Source: Liolophura sinensis (taxonomy: Eukaryota > Mollusca > Polyplacophora > Chitonida > Chitonidae). Taken from it: 64,000 nt of DNA. Shown piece after piece: positions 13,901 to 28,900 of this stretch. The notes beneath the pieces are model-generated. The model had not been told where the DNA came from. It worked only from the letters and a program-made list of their open reading frames with translations, and made no database searches. The stretch lies in NCBI RefSeq assembly GCF_032854445.1, contig NC_088301.1, positions 49,337,187-49,401,186 of the forward strand, in the 5' to 3' direction. The position numbers and the translations under genes are program-made. How positions within the stretch are numbered: the first letter of the stretch is position 1; each line of letters starts with the position of its first letter.

Positions 13901-16900
13901 CAATGGATCATTTCAGAGTTTAACCTTTATTGTCTTGGAGACACTTGTGCAATATTGCGATTGTTGATGACCTCAAGGCTTCTGGATCCACTTCAGTTCT
14001 CGTCCTCCTCTTCCTAGTATATGTGGAACACAAGACCCTTCCATTCTTTCTTCTTGTTTTGGATTAAAAGCTACTGTATTGGATTTATTTTATTGAAACA
14101 TTCTAGCAGTACATTTAAAGTCGGTTTTTTATTTTTTATTATTCAACATTGTAGGGATGACAGTGAGTAAAATTTGAACTAAATGTGAAAGGACACATTG
14201 TGTACGTTTGTACATGGTTATATTGAACTGAGTATTGAATTTTCTGAAAAACACGTTTCATAACCTAACTGGATGTGGAATACACAAGTAATATGTACAT
14301 GCGAAGACATGGTGCTATAGAGAGTGTTGGTACTGTGTACATTTTATTTTCTTCAAGCTGATTAACCCTCGTAAGCTCTCACTGCTGCTGACGAGTTCCT
14401 CCTTATTCTGTATTATATGCGTACATTGGATTGATTCACTGTTACAAGATATCAAACAATTACTTCCTATCCCAGAAAACACCTGTCCCCTGAAAACCAT
14501 ACCTGTAGCAGTAACAGTTCAGCCTTCAGCATTGCAGTAGTAGATGGTTGGATATTTATATGATACATGACTAGTCCCAGGAAGGTGCGGTTTTATAATT
14601 CAGGAAGAACAGATCTTTTCTTGTGAGGATGGGATTTGGGAATCAAATCTAGGATAAGGCTAATAACCTGAATTACATGTACATGATCATTCTATGACGA
14701 AATAAGAACGTACTACATGGTTGTATGGTATTAGGCTCACCTTTCGAATGTAGAGGTAACACCCCACACCTTGAAGTTAGGTCAAACAAGTAGGGCCTAA
14801 CATGGACAAAATTCCAAGCACAGAATTGATAATGTACATGTGGGTGTCTATACATTATTATGGAATTGAATGGTTATGTTGAAGAGAATGGGCATTAATA
14901 TATAAGCTTATATACTTGTACCTCTAAGGATTCATTCATACAGTTTAGTTTGTAGCACCACCATATTGAAACAACCAGGCAATTTTATACAAACATGTAT
15001 TTCTTGCAATTACGTACGTGTATATGTGTATATACATGTAATAACTGTGCCAGTAAGCTTGTAAACTACAAATTGCAAATATTCTTAAGTATGGCGTGAA
15101 ACTCCAATCAATAATTAAATACAAATTGCATAATGTTAACACAGCCTTATAAGTAAGTTAACATATCAGATGTTTCTGTATAAATACTCTACTCTGTAGG
15201 TGTTGCGTTGTTTGTGCCATCTCCTCACATTATTCACTTCAGGAGAATCAGATATTCCATTAATAAATATGATATAGTAAATATCATTACTTGATGGTAA
15301 ATGTTGAAGCCAAAAGCGAAGTGACAAGTGTCTACCAGACAGGACTTGTTTGTCCAAGTAATATCCTTTCACGTAAATAACAGTTATAGGTTCATTATGC
15401 CCGGTGGTGATATCAGCAACCAGAAGTGTGGAAAGGGTACAGGAACGAAACAGTAAGCTGATTTATTTGTCTGTTGTAGAGCTCACCATCACTCTTCTAT
15501 ATCAAAGATTGATGTGTCGGAGGACAATGAACCAGGTCTTTCCAAGCTTGATGTTGTCCTGTCCTTCACTCTTGAGGTAAGTGATGAAACAGCTCTCTTT
15601 TCATTGTTGCTTATGCACCCTTTGCACCCGAAGTATTAACATCGTTAATGGCATGGCTTCAACACTTACATGATGAGGATGTATAGTAAGTGTGTTCTCA
15701 CTAAACTGTGTGTTTTTCTGTGTGGTAAGTATAGTAGTGTACATGTACCAACATGCTTTAATTGTTAAATGAGGGATTGAAATGTAAATAGACTGTGCCA
15801 AAAAGGCTTAATAAAATGTTTTTGTAGACACATTCTTGTGTGTGTGATGGTTGGGGGGGGGGGGGGGGGGGGATGGTCTCACTTGCACCTGTTTAAAACA
15901 GTTTGTGCATCAAACACATTAAATCACCTGTTTCAAATTTTAAGTTTACGCACATGGACATTGTACCCAAAGGGTGCCATATCATGGAGTATGGTCCCTG
16001 CTCTAATACACATAGTTCAAGGCTAGGTTATATGTGTACATGTGGTTGGGAGTTTTTTTCTGAATACTTCATACGTCATACGTCATTTGATGTTGTTATA
16101 GTTTGGGTTGTGTATAGGGATCATTTGCCTCTTTATACTGCACCGTTCTATACACTGAATTTAATACTGACAGGTCATGGTTATGGAGGTGAAGGGGTTA
16201 AGGTCACTCACTCCCAACAAAATTGTCTACTGCACCATGGAGGTGGAAGGGGGAGAGAAATTGCAGACTGACCAGGCTGAAGCCTCCAAACCATGGTAAC
16301 CTCTCCTGCGCCCTGATACACATGTGTCCTGTTAAATAGCTTAAAAGTAAAAATATTGATAGTGTTCAATTTACCTGCATGATATTAACTAACAGCCTGA
16401 AATTTAAATCCATTCATTTTATTGCTTAACATCCCTGCATTGAGCAAGCTAACAGCTGTATGCATGAATATATGTCTGACTGAACTAGGAGTCAAAGTTT
16501 TAAAGAAAGAAAAAATTCTTACAAATGTTATCTAGATAGATATATGACCTTCAGGAATAATGCCCTTTTCAGGAGTCCATTTAAATTTTGTTGATTTCCA
16601 AGTTCTGGGCTCACCAAATTTTAATGGTGAAGGGAATCAGGATTGTCTGTTGATGGAGGAAACAGGTATAATTGTCCTTAAACAATACTTTTATAAAAGG
16701 TGAATTTGTCATTTCTCACCAGCTGGGATACCCAGGGAGATTTTACAACAACACATCCACTGCCTGTTGTCAAGGTTAAACTCTACACTGAAAGTTCAGG
16801 AATGTTGAGTTTGGAAGACAAAGAACTAGGAAAGGTGATAAAGTTGTTTACATATGGAAGTCCTTGCGTTTAAAGTTAATGTTCTGCACATGTTCATTGT

Positions 16901-19900
16901 AGAAGTTTTAAGTGGATAATTAAGATGTAAATAGAAGATTTATACCTGTGAGTTTATAAATCTTCAAAATGACAAATTCCTCATTTCACAGACTACCTAA
17001 TGTTGTACTCAACTACATGTATGTTTAAAAAAAAAAAAAATCTGTTTATGTGGTAAATATGTAGTCAGATTCACACAATGCAACCTAATTATTTTGGATA
17101 TATTAAAGGCTTGATATTGTAACTTGTAACTACCAGTGCCTATATACGGGGTTCAGAATCAGCCGAGATCAAACTCCGGTAGTTAGTGTCAACAGGCGGA
17201 AAGTTGTAATCTTGAATGGCGTTTCTTTTTGTCTTTTAGGTTGTGATTCGACCCACCGCCAGTAGCAGTAAGCAGCCAGAATGGTACAAGATGCAGACTG
17301 TAAAGAATTTCCCAGATCATGACCTCAAGATTAAAATAGCTGTCAGGATGGACAAACCTCAGAACATGAAACACTGTGGGTATGTTATTGATTGTCAGAT
17401 CTGAGACACAAGAACCAGAGTTGCCAGTCCTTTTAGCATAATTTTATACATAGCACTGTAAGGTACAAAACCTTTATGTGTCTAATGACATGCCAACACA
17501 TAGACTCTTGCAGTTTATGTACGTGTTTACAGGTAGACACAGTACACACATTATTGATTTACAGACATCTGTCCTGACATGATTTCTTTGTCTTGTTTTT
17601 TTACTATTGATGTGAAGTGATTGTATTTGCCATATAAGGAGACACAGTGATTTGGGCTGGTATGGGCTGGGCTAGACTGGACTGATTTATTTGATCACAT
17701 TTCACGAGTGAAATAAACACAAGTGTGGTGTAAATACAATGGGCAACGGTTATTTATGTAGGCATTGTTTATATCACATGGTAGTAACTTTAATTGTGTC
17801 CATATTTTATTTCACTGTCATCTTCTGATAATGAGTTTATGTTACAGGTACTTGTATGCACTAGGGAAAACAGTCTGGAAGAAATGGAAAAAGCGATATT
17901 TTGTCCTTGTACAGGTATGAATATTTACATTCATCATGATGTCTGGTGTACATTTATGTGAAGTGATTGTAGTGAAGTAATATACTGTGATTACTAGATT
18001 GAGATCTGTTTCATTCTTCCCAGCTTAGTTTTCAGAAATACGAATCTGTACTGTCCTATTCACGTAGAACTCTGTCCTTTTCGATTGTGCTGTCCTCAAC
18101 ATGTCAAAGCTATACACTATAGAAACATGTATCCCTTAACCCTACAGTAATTCTGACTTCATGTCAGTTAATTATTAATGAATAATTAACCATAACATCA
18201 TAATTGTTACTGTCACATGGAAAGCACAGCAGACTTTGTTAACTGCATCCCTAAAATACATACCAATACCTTGTTTGTCTCCAGTAAACTTCTTTCACGT
18301 TTTTATGCCATTGTGTGACAGTTTCCTGTGCATGTAATTCTAGCCATATGGATGTTGTGGATGTTTTAACAAAATGCATGTTGCAGTTTGGTTACATCTA
18401 GTGCATCAAAGGCTGTGATCAGTTTATTTTTTTATGTCTTTTGGTAACTGATTAAATGTTTTATTATATTGCCCTTATCTTGTAGGTGTCCTCCTACACA
18501 TTTGCCATGTGTAGTTATCGAGAGAAGAAACCAGACCCCACTGAAATGATGCAACTAGATCAGTTTACGGTGGATTACTGCGAGGCACTTCCCGGCAAGT
18601 CTTCAATTTATTAAACAATAAAGTTGAATCGATACAATACTTTTATGAAGGTTGAAAAAAAAAACAATGAATAAATACAGATTCACTGTTATAATAAGCT
18701 GTGGTAAACATTGATTTGTCTGTAAACTCATGGTAGTAGTTTTTTAAAAAGCTAAATTACATAGTGAAGTACATGTACATGTAACTGTGTATGCCTTTGT
18801 ATGATGTTCAGATTTGGAGGGTGGTCGTCACTTTTTTAACCTGGTGAAGGAGGGTGACAATGTGACGTTTGCCACGGAAGACGAAACAGATAGAACATTG
18901 TGGGTGCAAGCTGTGTACCGGGCTACAGGACAGACGCACAAACCTGTTCCTCCAGTGCAACAACAGAATCGTATCAGCAACACCCAGATTTCAAGGATGC
19001 AAGGAGGTGAGAGCCAATGTACACATCACACTATTTAACTAGAGAACAGTGCTTTCAAAACTCATGTAGACTAGCACATTTTTTCATCAATATAGCCAAA
19101 GCATTGCACAACAATTATAATGTCTCAACCAAAACAAGAAAAACCCTAATTTCATTTAACACATTTTGTTGTACATTAAAATATCTAATCATAGTAACAT
19201 TTATTGCGGGAAAGTGTAAGCATGGTAGCCCTTGATATTTAATGTCATGAATAGCTTGAAAGTCAACATGTTTTATTGCAGGTCTGCAGACAAATAAAAT
19301 GTGACTTTGTTTCCTCAGATGCTGATCGTGCTCGTAAACATGGACTAGATGAATTTGTACAGGCGAATCCGTGTAATTTTGATCATCATGATCTATTCAA
19401 GACTTTACAGACCCTAACGCTGGACTACAGACTCAACGACGCTTACACTTGTCTGGTATGCCCATTTCAACTTGCCCAAACATCCAGACAAAGGGACTAA
19501 TTAAAAAAAAAAAAGTGTTAAAGTGTTTGTGTCTTCCAGTAATCATCCAAGGAAAGCTCTCACATTAATGGTGCTTTTAACAGTGTTTTATGCCCTTTTA
19601 GCACTGTGTGTTGGAGTCCTTACTGCATGCTGTATTGACTCACATACTCCTCATGTCTCTGTTGCCATGATACGGCCATTATACAAGAGTTAAACCTCAA
19701 ACATCCATCTGTCTGTACAGGGATGGTTCAGTCCTGGACAGGTGTTTGTCTTGGATGAGTATTGTGCCAGGTATGGAGTGAGAGGCTGTCATCGTCACCT
19801 GTGCTACCTTAACGACCTTCTGGAGAGAGCAGAACATGGAATTATGATAGATCCCACGTTAATTCATTACAGTTTTGCGTTCTGTGCTTCCCACGTCCAT

Positions 19901-22900
19901 GGCAACAGGTAGGCGAAAGAAAGAAGGAATGTTTGGTGTATGTGATCAGAACATCTGTACCATTTTATGATTTACTGGTCTGTAAGTTGAATACAGGTCA
20001 CGAGTATAATCCACATGAAATAAATATGAACAAGTAATGTTTTTTTTGCCTTTTGTTTTAGTTCTTCTTTTTTTTTTGGTGACATAAAGTTGGAGTAAAA
20101 GTTATGTATTTAATACCACATCATACATGCATCGAGTATATGCATCTCTGACTATTAGGAGAAGCACTTGATTTAAACTTTATTTATTTTTTTATTTTAT
20201 TTATTTTTATTTCTGTACGTATGTTTATGTTGAAATAGTGCTTTGACTGGTATTAAGTGTAAGCCATTTTGAGATTGGTATTATTTAATGATGACCCAAT
20301 GAGTGTGCTTTACATTGTTAATTACAGGCCAGATGGCATTGGTACTGTGCTACTAGCTGAGAAGGAAAAATTTGATGAAATAAAAGAAAGGTTGAGAATT
20401 TTACTGGAAAATCAGATCACACATTTCAGGTAGAGTTGTTTAATGAAAGATTTATTTCCTGTATATTTGCTAATATTTGATTGTTACAATAAATGTTTCA
20501 CTTGTTATTTTAATGCCTATACAATTCAGAATTGCCTCCATCTGCTTTTTAAAGTTCAGGTAATAATTGAGTCCACACAAATACAGTATAATTACGGTAA
20601 ATTGTGCCTTCAGACTTGTTTAATGTGAAACACCATAAATTTCCCTTTGCCAAACTATTTCACAGTTGTTGTGATGTGTTTCAGATATTGTTTTCCATTT
20701 GGGAGGCCGGAGGGTGCTTTGAAAGCAACGCTGTCTCTGTTGGAAAGGGTCAGTCTTTGTGCCTATGTTGCTCTACATATGGCAAACATGCCACAAGTGT
20801 GTGTTTCCATGTGATAAATGTGCCAGATTTTTACCTTAATATTTAAGCCTTTTTATATTTAAATTATGATGTATACCAAGATCTTAAAATTAACAGTTTC
20901 TGTTTTTATAAACAATCATTTTCAATATAGGCCCTGACAGTTCATATTTTTGGTATAATACAGGTGTTAATGAAAGACATAGTTACACCTGTTCCACCAG
21001 AGGAGGTCAGGCAGGTCATCAAGAAGTGTTTAGAAAACTCCGCTCTAGTCAATTACACCAGAATCTCAGAATACGCCAAAATTGAAGGTAAGTCATAGGT
21101 GACCTTAAAATACAAAAATTTAACTTTTAAAACCCCAAAAATACCCACATCTAATGAATTTACGCATCAAATCCTAACCTACTGATTTCTAACTTCCAGC
21201 TGATGTTCTTTCTACCTAATCACTGTGGACACCAAAACTGTAAATTATAGTGAATACCCAATATATTATATATAAAATAAGGTGTAAATACATTGAGTTA
21301 CTACATACAAAAGAAATGTATTGGTAAGTTTATGAAATATTGAGTTGTCATGAATTGTGACCTTCAAACATTCTGTATTTTCAAAACCAGGCCGTGGGAA
21401 GAATAAAGGTGATTTGTCAGAATTAGTTGGGTTTTTTTTTTTTTTTTTTATCTTTTATTTTTTCACATTTATATTTCAGTGCACAAGTTATTCATCTTTC
21501 AGTCATTTTACTGTTATTCTTGTTGATTTGATTTAATCTGCGTGTAATTTAGTTTTAGACACTTGAGCTTACATTGTAATAGTTTTATTAGATGTCTTCA
21601 GTAAAAAGATTTCACATGTTGTGACTTCACATACATGAGGTAAAAGATGTACATGTCTCATAGATTCCATTCTGCTTGCACAGTACACACAGTAAAGTGT
21701 TGTAAAATAAAAAATCATCAGGAAAAAAAGGGGACTGCATGGTAAAATCTTCCAAATCTATGTTAATATATCAAAGTTCATTTTTTTTTTATCTAGTGTT
21801 TTCTATCTTGTTTCATGGAGACGTCACAGAATATATTTATATTAAGCACCCATTTTTTATTTTTTAGTACATTGTATAAAATGGAATATAAAAATTTGCT
21901 ATGTTTCAAATCAGATAGTCGTAGTACATAAATATGCTCCAAATAAAGACGTAATAATATCTTTGATATGAAATAAAAAGGTTGCATTTGTGTATATATT
22001 CAACATGTACATTGCTATACACACTATTTATTACTTTATTTACAACAGCAGCAAAATATTTTAATTGGCAAACTTGATAGACTATGAGGACAAAAAAAAA
22101 GACCTCAAGAGAAACATTGCAACCAGTTGGTTTGTTTTAGTATGTAGAAACAGCAACTATTTTCATTCAGTAAGCGGTTCAGAGATGCAGGTTTAAAAGT
22201 TGTTGCCTAACTAATCTACCAACATTCCCATTTCTTGTTCACAATAATCTTTGGCTACTCTGAAGGAGTCAGTGGTACGTATAGATTAATCTGTAGATAA
22301 GCTGTACTCCCCTTGCCTGTTATTGTGGTATCAGTCTTATCCAAGTGCACTGATGTTTGTCAGCCGTATTTACAGAGAATAAAACATCTTACATTTCAGT
22401 CATGCCATGTTCCTTGATTCCACCATGGCCAAAGAAACAACCTGATTGCTTTCACCTTTTTGTGCCCTCGTATATGATGTATTCATTACACCATCTAGCA
22501 CTTATACTATACATGATTGTGCACCCAAAGGAACACCCTATGGTTTTGTTAATCATTGTGGCCTTTTGCATGTTCATTCACTCTTAGTGTACACTGTCAC
22601 TTCAGTTTCAGTAAACTCTGTATAGAAATAACTCCATTTGTTAACAACTTATCAAGTAATAAATCGATAGGAGTAATCACAATGTTCTCATTGAAGGTAC
22701 ATGTAATAATGGTATCTATTTCTTCATTTCCATTCAAAAATTGATATATACATGTAAAACAATGTATTATACGAGAGATTTAAATTTCCTTTTTTACATC
22801 ATTGATGTATGTAAAGTTTATGCTGTGTTATTACATGTAGCTATCTAGAGAGATGGTCTAACTTGAAATTGGTTTGCTTTATTTGTGTTTATGTTTGTTT

Positions 22901-25900
22901 GTTTACAGTGTGTTGTTTAGTGTGTTTTCTATTTCCTTGCCTCTCCTGTAGTATAGATACCTAGTAGTGGAATTCAAAGAAGATTCACATTAGTCTCTTT
23001 GTATGTTATGTGTGTATCTACATGTGTATATTGTGATTAACAAGGTCCATCTGGATATATATATATATATATATATATTTACATAGGTGTTTGTATTAAC
23101 AATAGAACAACTATAATAATCAATTGCCTATAGATGACAATCAGAACAGTGTATGCTGCAGTAATGCTGCTATTTTCCCATTTTGTAATCAAAAGAGGCG
23201 ATCTTAAGTGAAAATTTCACTCATTAAATTGGGTATGCTCTTTTCCTTATTGTAGCCGCAATTTACATTAAAAATAACAAATTTAAAGTGATTTAAAAGA
23301 ACAGGATGTCATCCTCTCTCTGATAATGCTTTGGCAATAAATCAACCTCACGTGTGCAATAATTTCTGATGCAGTATAATTCATGACCCTAGCTCTTTCA
23401 TGTACACATCTCATGTCATATCAACTCTATTACTTCGTGTCTCAGCATCCTTAATGTTAATGTAAATGCACTGTAAATGGGCTTTGCTTTTGTAGAATCA
23501 TACAATGATGATGTTTCTCCCAAACGCCGTCTAGAAGATGTGATCCACTTGGCAGAATTATGCATTGAAGTCTTGCAGCAGAATGAAGAACACCACTCTG
23601 AGGTATTTTCACATTTTTTGTTTCTGTTGTTCAACCAAAAATAACACATCAGGATATGGACTGTAATTAGGAGTAATAAAATTGTGATTGTCATTACCGG
23701 TACATTTTTGTTGTGCAAAGTCGCGGCTTGAGCCATCCAATAGGCTTGAGGCTAATGTCCTTAGAGTTGTCATATTGTATTCAGAAGAGTGTTTTAGGAT
23801 GAAGAAGTATTGAAGCTTTTTAGCACAGATTAAGCATCTACATTTCACGAAGTTAAAAAGAAAGAAAAAATATGTCATAGGATATGCATCTTGACAAGAA
23901 AGAACAAAAACAAGACAACAAAAAAAATGAAAGACATCAACAAGCAGAGCTGAATATTAATCACACTCAGTAGCTCAGACATTTCTTTTCTGGATGTGGG
24001 TTTACTTATTTCTGTATAGAACTATTGTGAATCTGCAATTACGGCATAAGGTTTTGCTACGCTTAGGTGACTTCACAGGATCATGCCTGGGTACAAGTAT
24101 CTGGCAGAACCTCCCGGCGGAAACATGTGCTTGAGCGTTCATAAACCCACAGCATAAATATTAGATGTACTTTTGCTGGTGCATGTCCTGTCGCACACAG
24201 ATGAGAACTAATGGGTCAGACTTACCTTAACCTGTTCATGTATTTAACTCATTTTAGCCTTTTTAACCTGCCTTTGCGGGACCTCTGGTGTGCATCCTCT
24301 CATACACGTATGATGTGTGTGTAAAGGCACACTGTAATACAGGTCTGTTTCAGTTGACAGACATACGAACAGGGAACATTTTCATACCCCCCAAGTGTCC
24401 AACCCTTGCTTTATATGTTGACTGTACTGAATGTTACCTATTGTTATGTATTTCACAGGGTTTTATCCAGGATAATCGGGTTTGGCCCCTTTTTTTGGCT
24501 GTCCTTAAGTGAATTGTATTCAAGTGGGGATTGGACATAATAGATAACTTTCCACCCTGTTTAATCATTAAACTCATTGTGACAAATGTTTTATTTATAA
24601 CCACACAAATTTTGTTGGGGAAGGGGCCGAGACATGCCCTCTTTTCTGGCCTTGATTGAACCCTGACTCCTCTACCCAGTTTGTACTAAGTGACCCCTGT
24701 TTGAAATTCCCCGCTGTAACTGGATTCCACGCATGTTGGATAAATTGTGTCATATTGTGCTATTTTCTTTCTTGGTGCTGGGTAGGCATATCAAGCGGTG
24801 AGTGGCGTAACATGTTGTTTGGGATTGTTTTTTTGTTTTTTTTTTCTCTTTTTTTTTTTCACAACATATTACATATTAATTCATATTTTTTCAATGTGTC
24901 TCACCCTGGGTTTGTTGTTTGCTTCAGCTTGTGTGGTGTGTATGTGTTTGTGCATCCTGCACAGATATGGCGTTATTCTGCACCTTAGCCTTTATTTCAG
25001 ACAGATAGGTTCACTCACTAACATAAAGTGTGTTCACTGATGTGACTCAACATCATGCTCAGTGATTTCATAGATCTTTTACTTCTTGCTCAATGTGTTG
25101 CGTACACTGAGAGCATTATAAATTTTTTTCAACTTGTTGCAATATTTTCTATGTGTTACGTAAGACTTTTGTTTCACTTTGTGTTAAATTAAAAATTTTC
25201 AAAAGTTAAGATCAGGTAAAACAATGTAATATGTAATGTATGTAATATGTTAATTCATGTATGCTGATGCCAATTCACACTTTGAGCTCCTGAATAAGAC
25301 TACATATGAAAGTAAATAAGGCCTTTTACTTCAATAAGGGGCTACAGAACTTGAATTTTGGCTAAATGACTTCTTTAGTTCTGCAAGAAACTACATAACT
25401 CTTGTGGCACATAGTTTCCACTTTGCAATTCTTAAAATTAAGGTTTGTTTCATGTGTTTATTTTCTAGTTTTATATATGTACCATAAATTACTAATATGT
25501 ACATTATGGATAAAGTCTTAACACCATAAAGCATATGTACTACCAGTTTCATGCACAAAGAGCAAAGTTAAGCTCAATCAGTAGCAATCAGCAGTTACAT
25601 GTAGGACAGTGGCTACCACTTTTATTGTTTGCTGCGTAAAACCACATGTTATACATAATATATAAGAATTCTTCAACAATTTGTTAACTCAAATATATTG
25701 AGGGATGAATTTTTTATGATATTCATGCAAATCAGGTGGACAGCGATTTGTTTTTTGGATATTTTTTTTTAATGAAAAAACACATCCACTTTGTCATTTA
25801 TTATGCAAAACTCATGCATGTATCCTAGTAAGATCATTCCTTTGCTTACAGGTTATTTCTGCTTTTAAAGAATTTTGATGGTTTTTTCATTCCATTAGTG

Positions 25901-28900
25901 TGCGAAATGAGTGTGATTTTCCTCATGCATGCTCCTGGTTTTACTCCAGGGTGCATTTTGAAAGTCAAAAAATTGTTTATTATCTTTTTTATAAAACTTT
26001 GCATGTATTGTATTCTAGAACATTTATATCATCTCATATATACATATATTAGATTTGGGTAAAATCTGAAGTAGTTTCTTACCACATGATGTGGTTTACT
26101 TTTTATATCTTACATGTTTTGTCTTAACTTTTTTCACGCTTTAATAGCAAGATTTATTTTTGGAAAATTTTTTGGTTTTTGCAAGCTATTCAAATTTGAC
26201 ATCAGAGATTAAAAAGTTTTCAATGCCAAAGTATGTGGAAATTTTTGTAAACAACACAGTGTGATCTGCCTGTAGTGACTCATAATAAAATCCAAGTTTT
26301 TTTAACCTGGCTGATTGTAGGTGTATTTGTTCTTAAACTACATGTAAGATTTCACAGACTCTTGAACACATCAAGTAAATGTACTGAGTACATGAATGAA
26401 TGACTGTGTGAGCTATGTATTGAACGAGGCATGGTAATATATTTTTTTTTCTTTTGTCTTCAATTCTATTGCACTGACCTATTATCTAATGGTTTAATTG
26501 TTACATTACTTTGGTTAGGATGCAAAATGTTTTTGTAACTCCTATGATCTTTCCTGTGTGTGTCTGGACAGGCATTTGCTTGGTTCAGTGATCTCCTCGT
26601 GGAACATGCTGAGATTTTTTGGTCCCTGTTCGCTGTTGATATGGATGCGGCTCTTGAGATGCAGGCCCCAGATACTTGGGACAGTTTTCCTCTCTTCCAG
26701 CTCCTTAATGATTATCTGAGGAATGATGGTAAGTACAGACTTTTGTTCAGGTAAACATCTTCAGCTACATATAGAGCTTAACATGATGTATGTCCGATTG
26801 TTGTCATAGTCCTGCCTGTAGATGAACATATAATCCTTTTTTTTCGTGCATTGATATCTTAAGATTAAAATTTCACATTATAATAAAGCTTAATTTTAGA
26901 TAAGAGAACTAATTAGTGTAACAAGTGCCCTTTCTGGCCCAGTCGAAAAGATTGTCAGGGACCATAATGGTCATTCATATAAGCATCACTCTTGCCATTG
27001 TCATTGCTCCCTCCAAATTTCTCGGGAATTAGTCATGTACAAGGTGAAAGGCGTTTGCAGCTTATAGCATCTGCTTTGTTTCTTCTCTAAACTTCAGTAT
27101 CTGCCAAGTGACAGGGATTTCCTCAATCCACTCCTCTGCCCATAAACATGACTGCTGTCATAAATGTTAAAAATTCTTTACAACAATATGGAGATAATTT
27201 TTTTTATTTTCTTACACATATTAATTGGCTTGTTTACCAAAAAGTTGATGATAATTATGTTTTTGTTTTCTGTTTGCAGAAACGCTGTGTAACGGGAGGT
27301 TTCACACTCACCTCAGGGATATGTTTGCCCCTCAGGTAGTACGTTATGTGGACCTTATGGAATCATCCATAGCTCAGTCTATACACAAGGGCTTTGAGAA
27401 GGAGAAGTGGGAGACCCAAGGGTAGGCAGAGTCCTGTACCAGGGACAATATTTTCATATCATCTGTTGTGTGTTTATGAGAAAAAGCTAGTCACCTCTAA
27501 TTTAGTAGTATAATGTTCGTTCATAAATTGTAATCCAGAGTTCCAAACCTCCATATAATATTACAAAGTATCAAGTGAAACATATATGTGTTTTAGAGCT
27601 TGAAAGTAAAAAAAAAAAAAATCCTTGTGTTCATGTTGAGGTGAACTAGATTCCTATTTAAACTGTTGCTGTTGATCAAATTTTTGATTTCCATGGCAAC
27701 AAATATAAAATTTGAAGTTAAACAGTGTGATTGTTTTTTAGGGTGGGGAGGACTTTTCCTGCTAGTTTTACATGCTTATGTTATGACATGGTGCATGGTG
27801 TACATGGTTTGTGTTCTGCTATCAGATGTGGTTGCAGTACGTCGGAGGACATGTTGTGGAAACTGGACGCCCTGCAATCCTTTATCAGGGACCTTCATTG
27901 GCCAGAGGAGGTGTTCGCTGAGCATCTAGATCACAGGCTTAAACTCATGGCAGCAGATATGATTGAAGCAGCTGCAAAAAGGTGTGTTGTGTGGTCAGCG
28001 ACTTACTCTGCTAAATTCATCCTAATCAATTTAAGTTCACTACCAAATCAGCCCCACACCTGTAATATTGTTAAATTTTACTGTCACATACATGTATCTT
28101 GAGATGCTGGTTTACTGGAGATTCTTGATTACTTCATAAATGCCTCTCTTTTTTTTTTTTTTTTTTATAAAAATATGTCTAATGGTGTGTATTGTTTGTC
28201 ACACCAGACAATGAAAGAATTTTGGAGTGGGTTTCACACTCATGTTTGTGGACTAGCTAAGAGTACCAGTTTACTGGGCCTGCTCTTTAAAGCTTTCCAG
28301 TGTTGGAATTTATTCAGGCTGCATTGAAATTGGTCTTAGGCTTACAAAATGTGTACTGACGTTCACATTCAGTTGCACTTTTCTTTGTCCCAGGACCCTC
28401 AAGGCATTTGAGGCCATGCTGAGAAAAGGAGGAAAAGGAACAGACTATGCTGTTCCCTCGGAAATTTGTGTTATGATGGATGTCATCATTGACTGTAAAA
28501 ATAAGGTAATATATTGTTTTCATCATGTCTTTAGGACAGACTGTCTCCCTTCATGGGTGGTACGTTTTACAGCATGTTATGGCAACTGGCTGCTACAATC
28601 TATTATTGCAACTGGCTGCTACAATCTGTTATGGCAACTGGCTGCCAGAACCTGTCTTATACTTTATAACATCTATAGAATATTATTCATAAGTTTCACA
28701 TCTACACTTCCCATTAAAGTAGATATATGTACAAGTACTAGTATATTTGGTCTGCAATACCTTGCTGCAAATATGCATTATATCATAAAGAAATGTCAAA
28801 CTGCTGTCACTATATATGTAATCAAAGACCATTTATGATGTTTTTGGCCCATGTTTCACAGATTTTGTTACAGCTAAATACCCAGGCCCATTACAATTCA

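Larger units (their letters stand above)
7977..15479 (+). other. Large CADPS intron (7.5 kb) with repeats
   Basis: This is the longest intron inside the gene, bounded by GTGAGT and TTGTAG. It holds a dispersed tandem-repeat array (about 8760-9150), two decayed SINE 3' pieces (about 9863-9940 and 12825-12945) and many ACATGTAC strings. No intervening family exon was recognised. Confidence 0.8.

Noticed and set aside
24656-25040. Hydrophobic open frames that look like membrane segments
   Set aside because: They arise from T-rich CADPS intron sequence. There is no conserved motif and no splice context.
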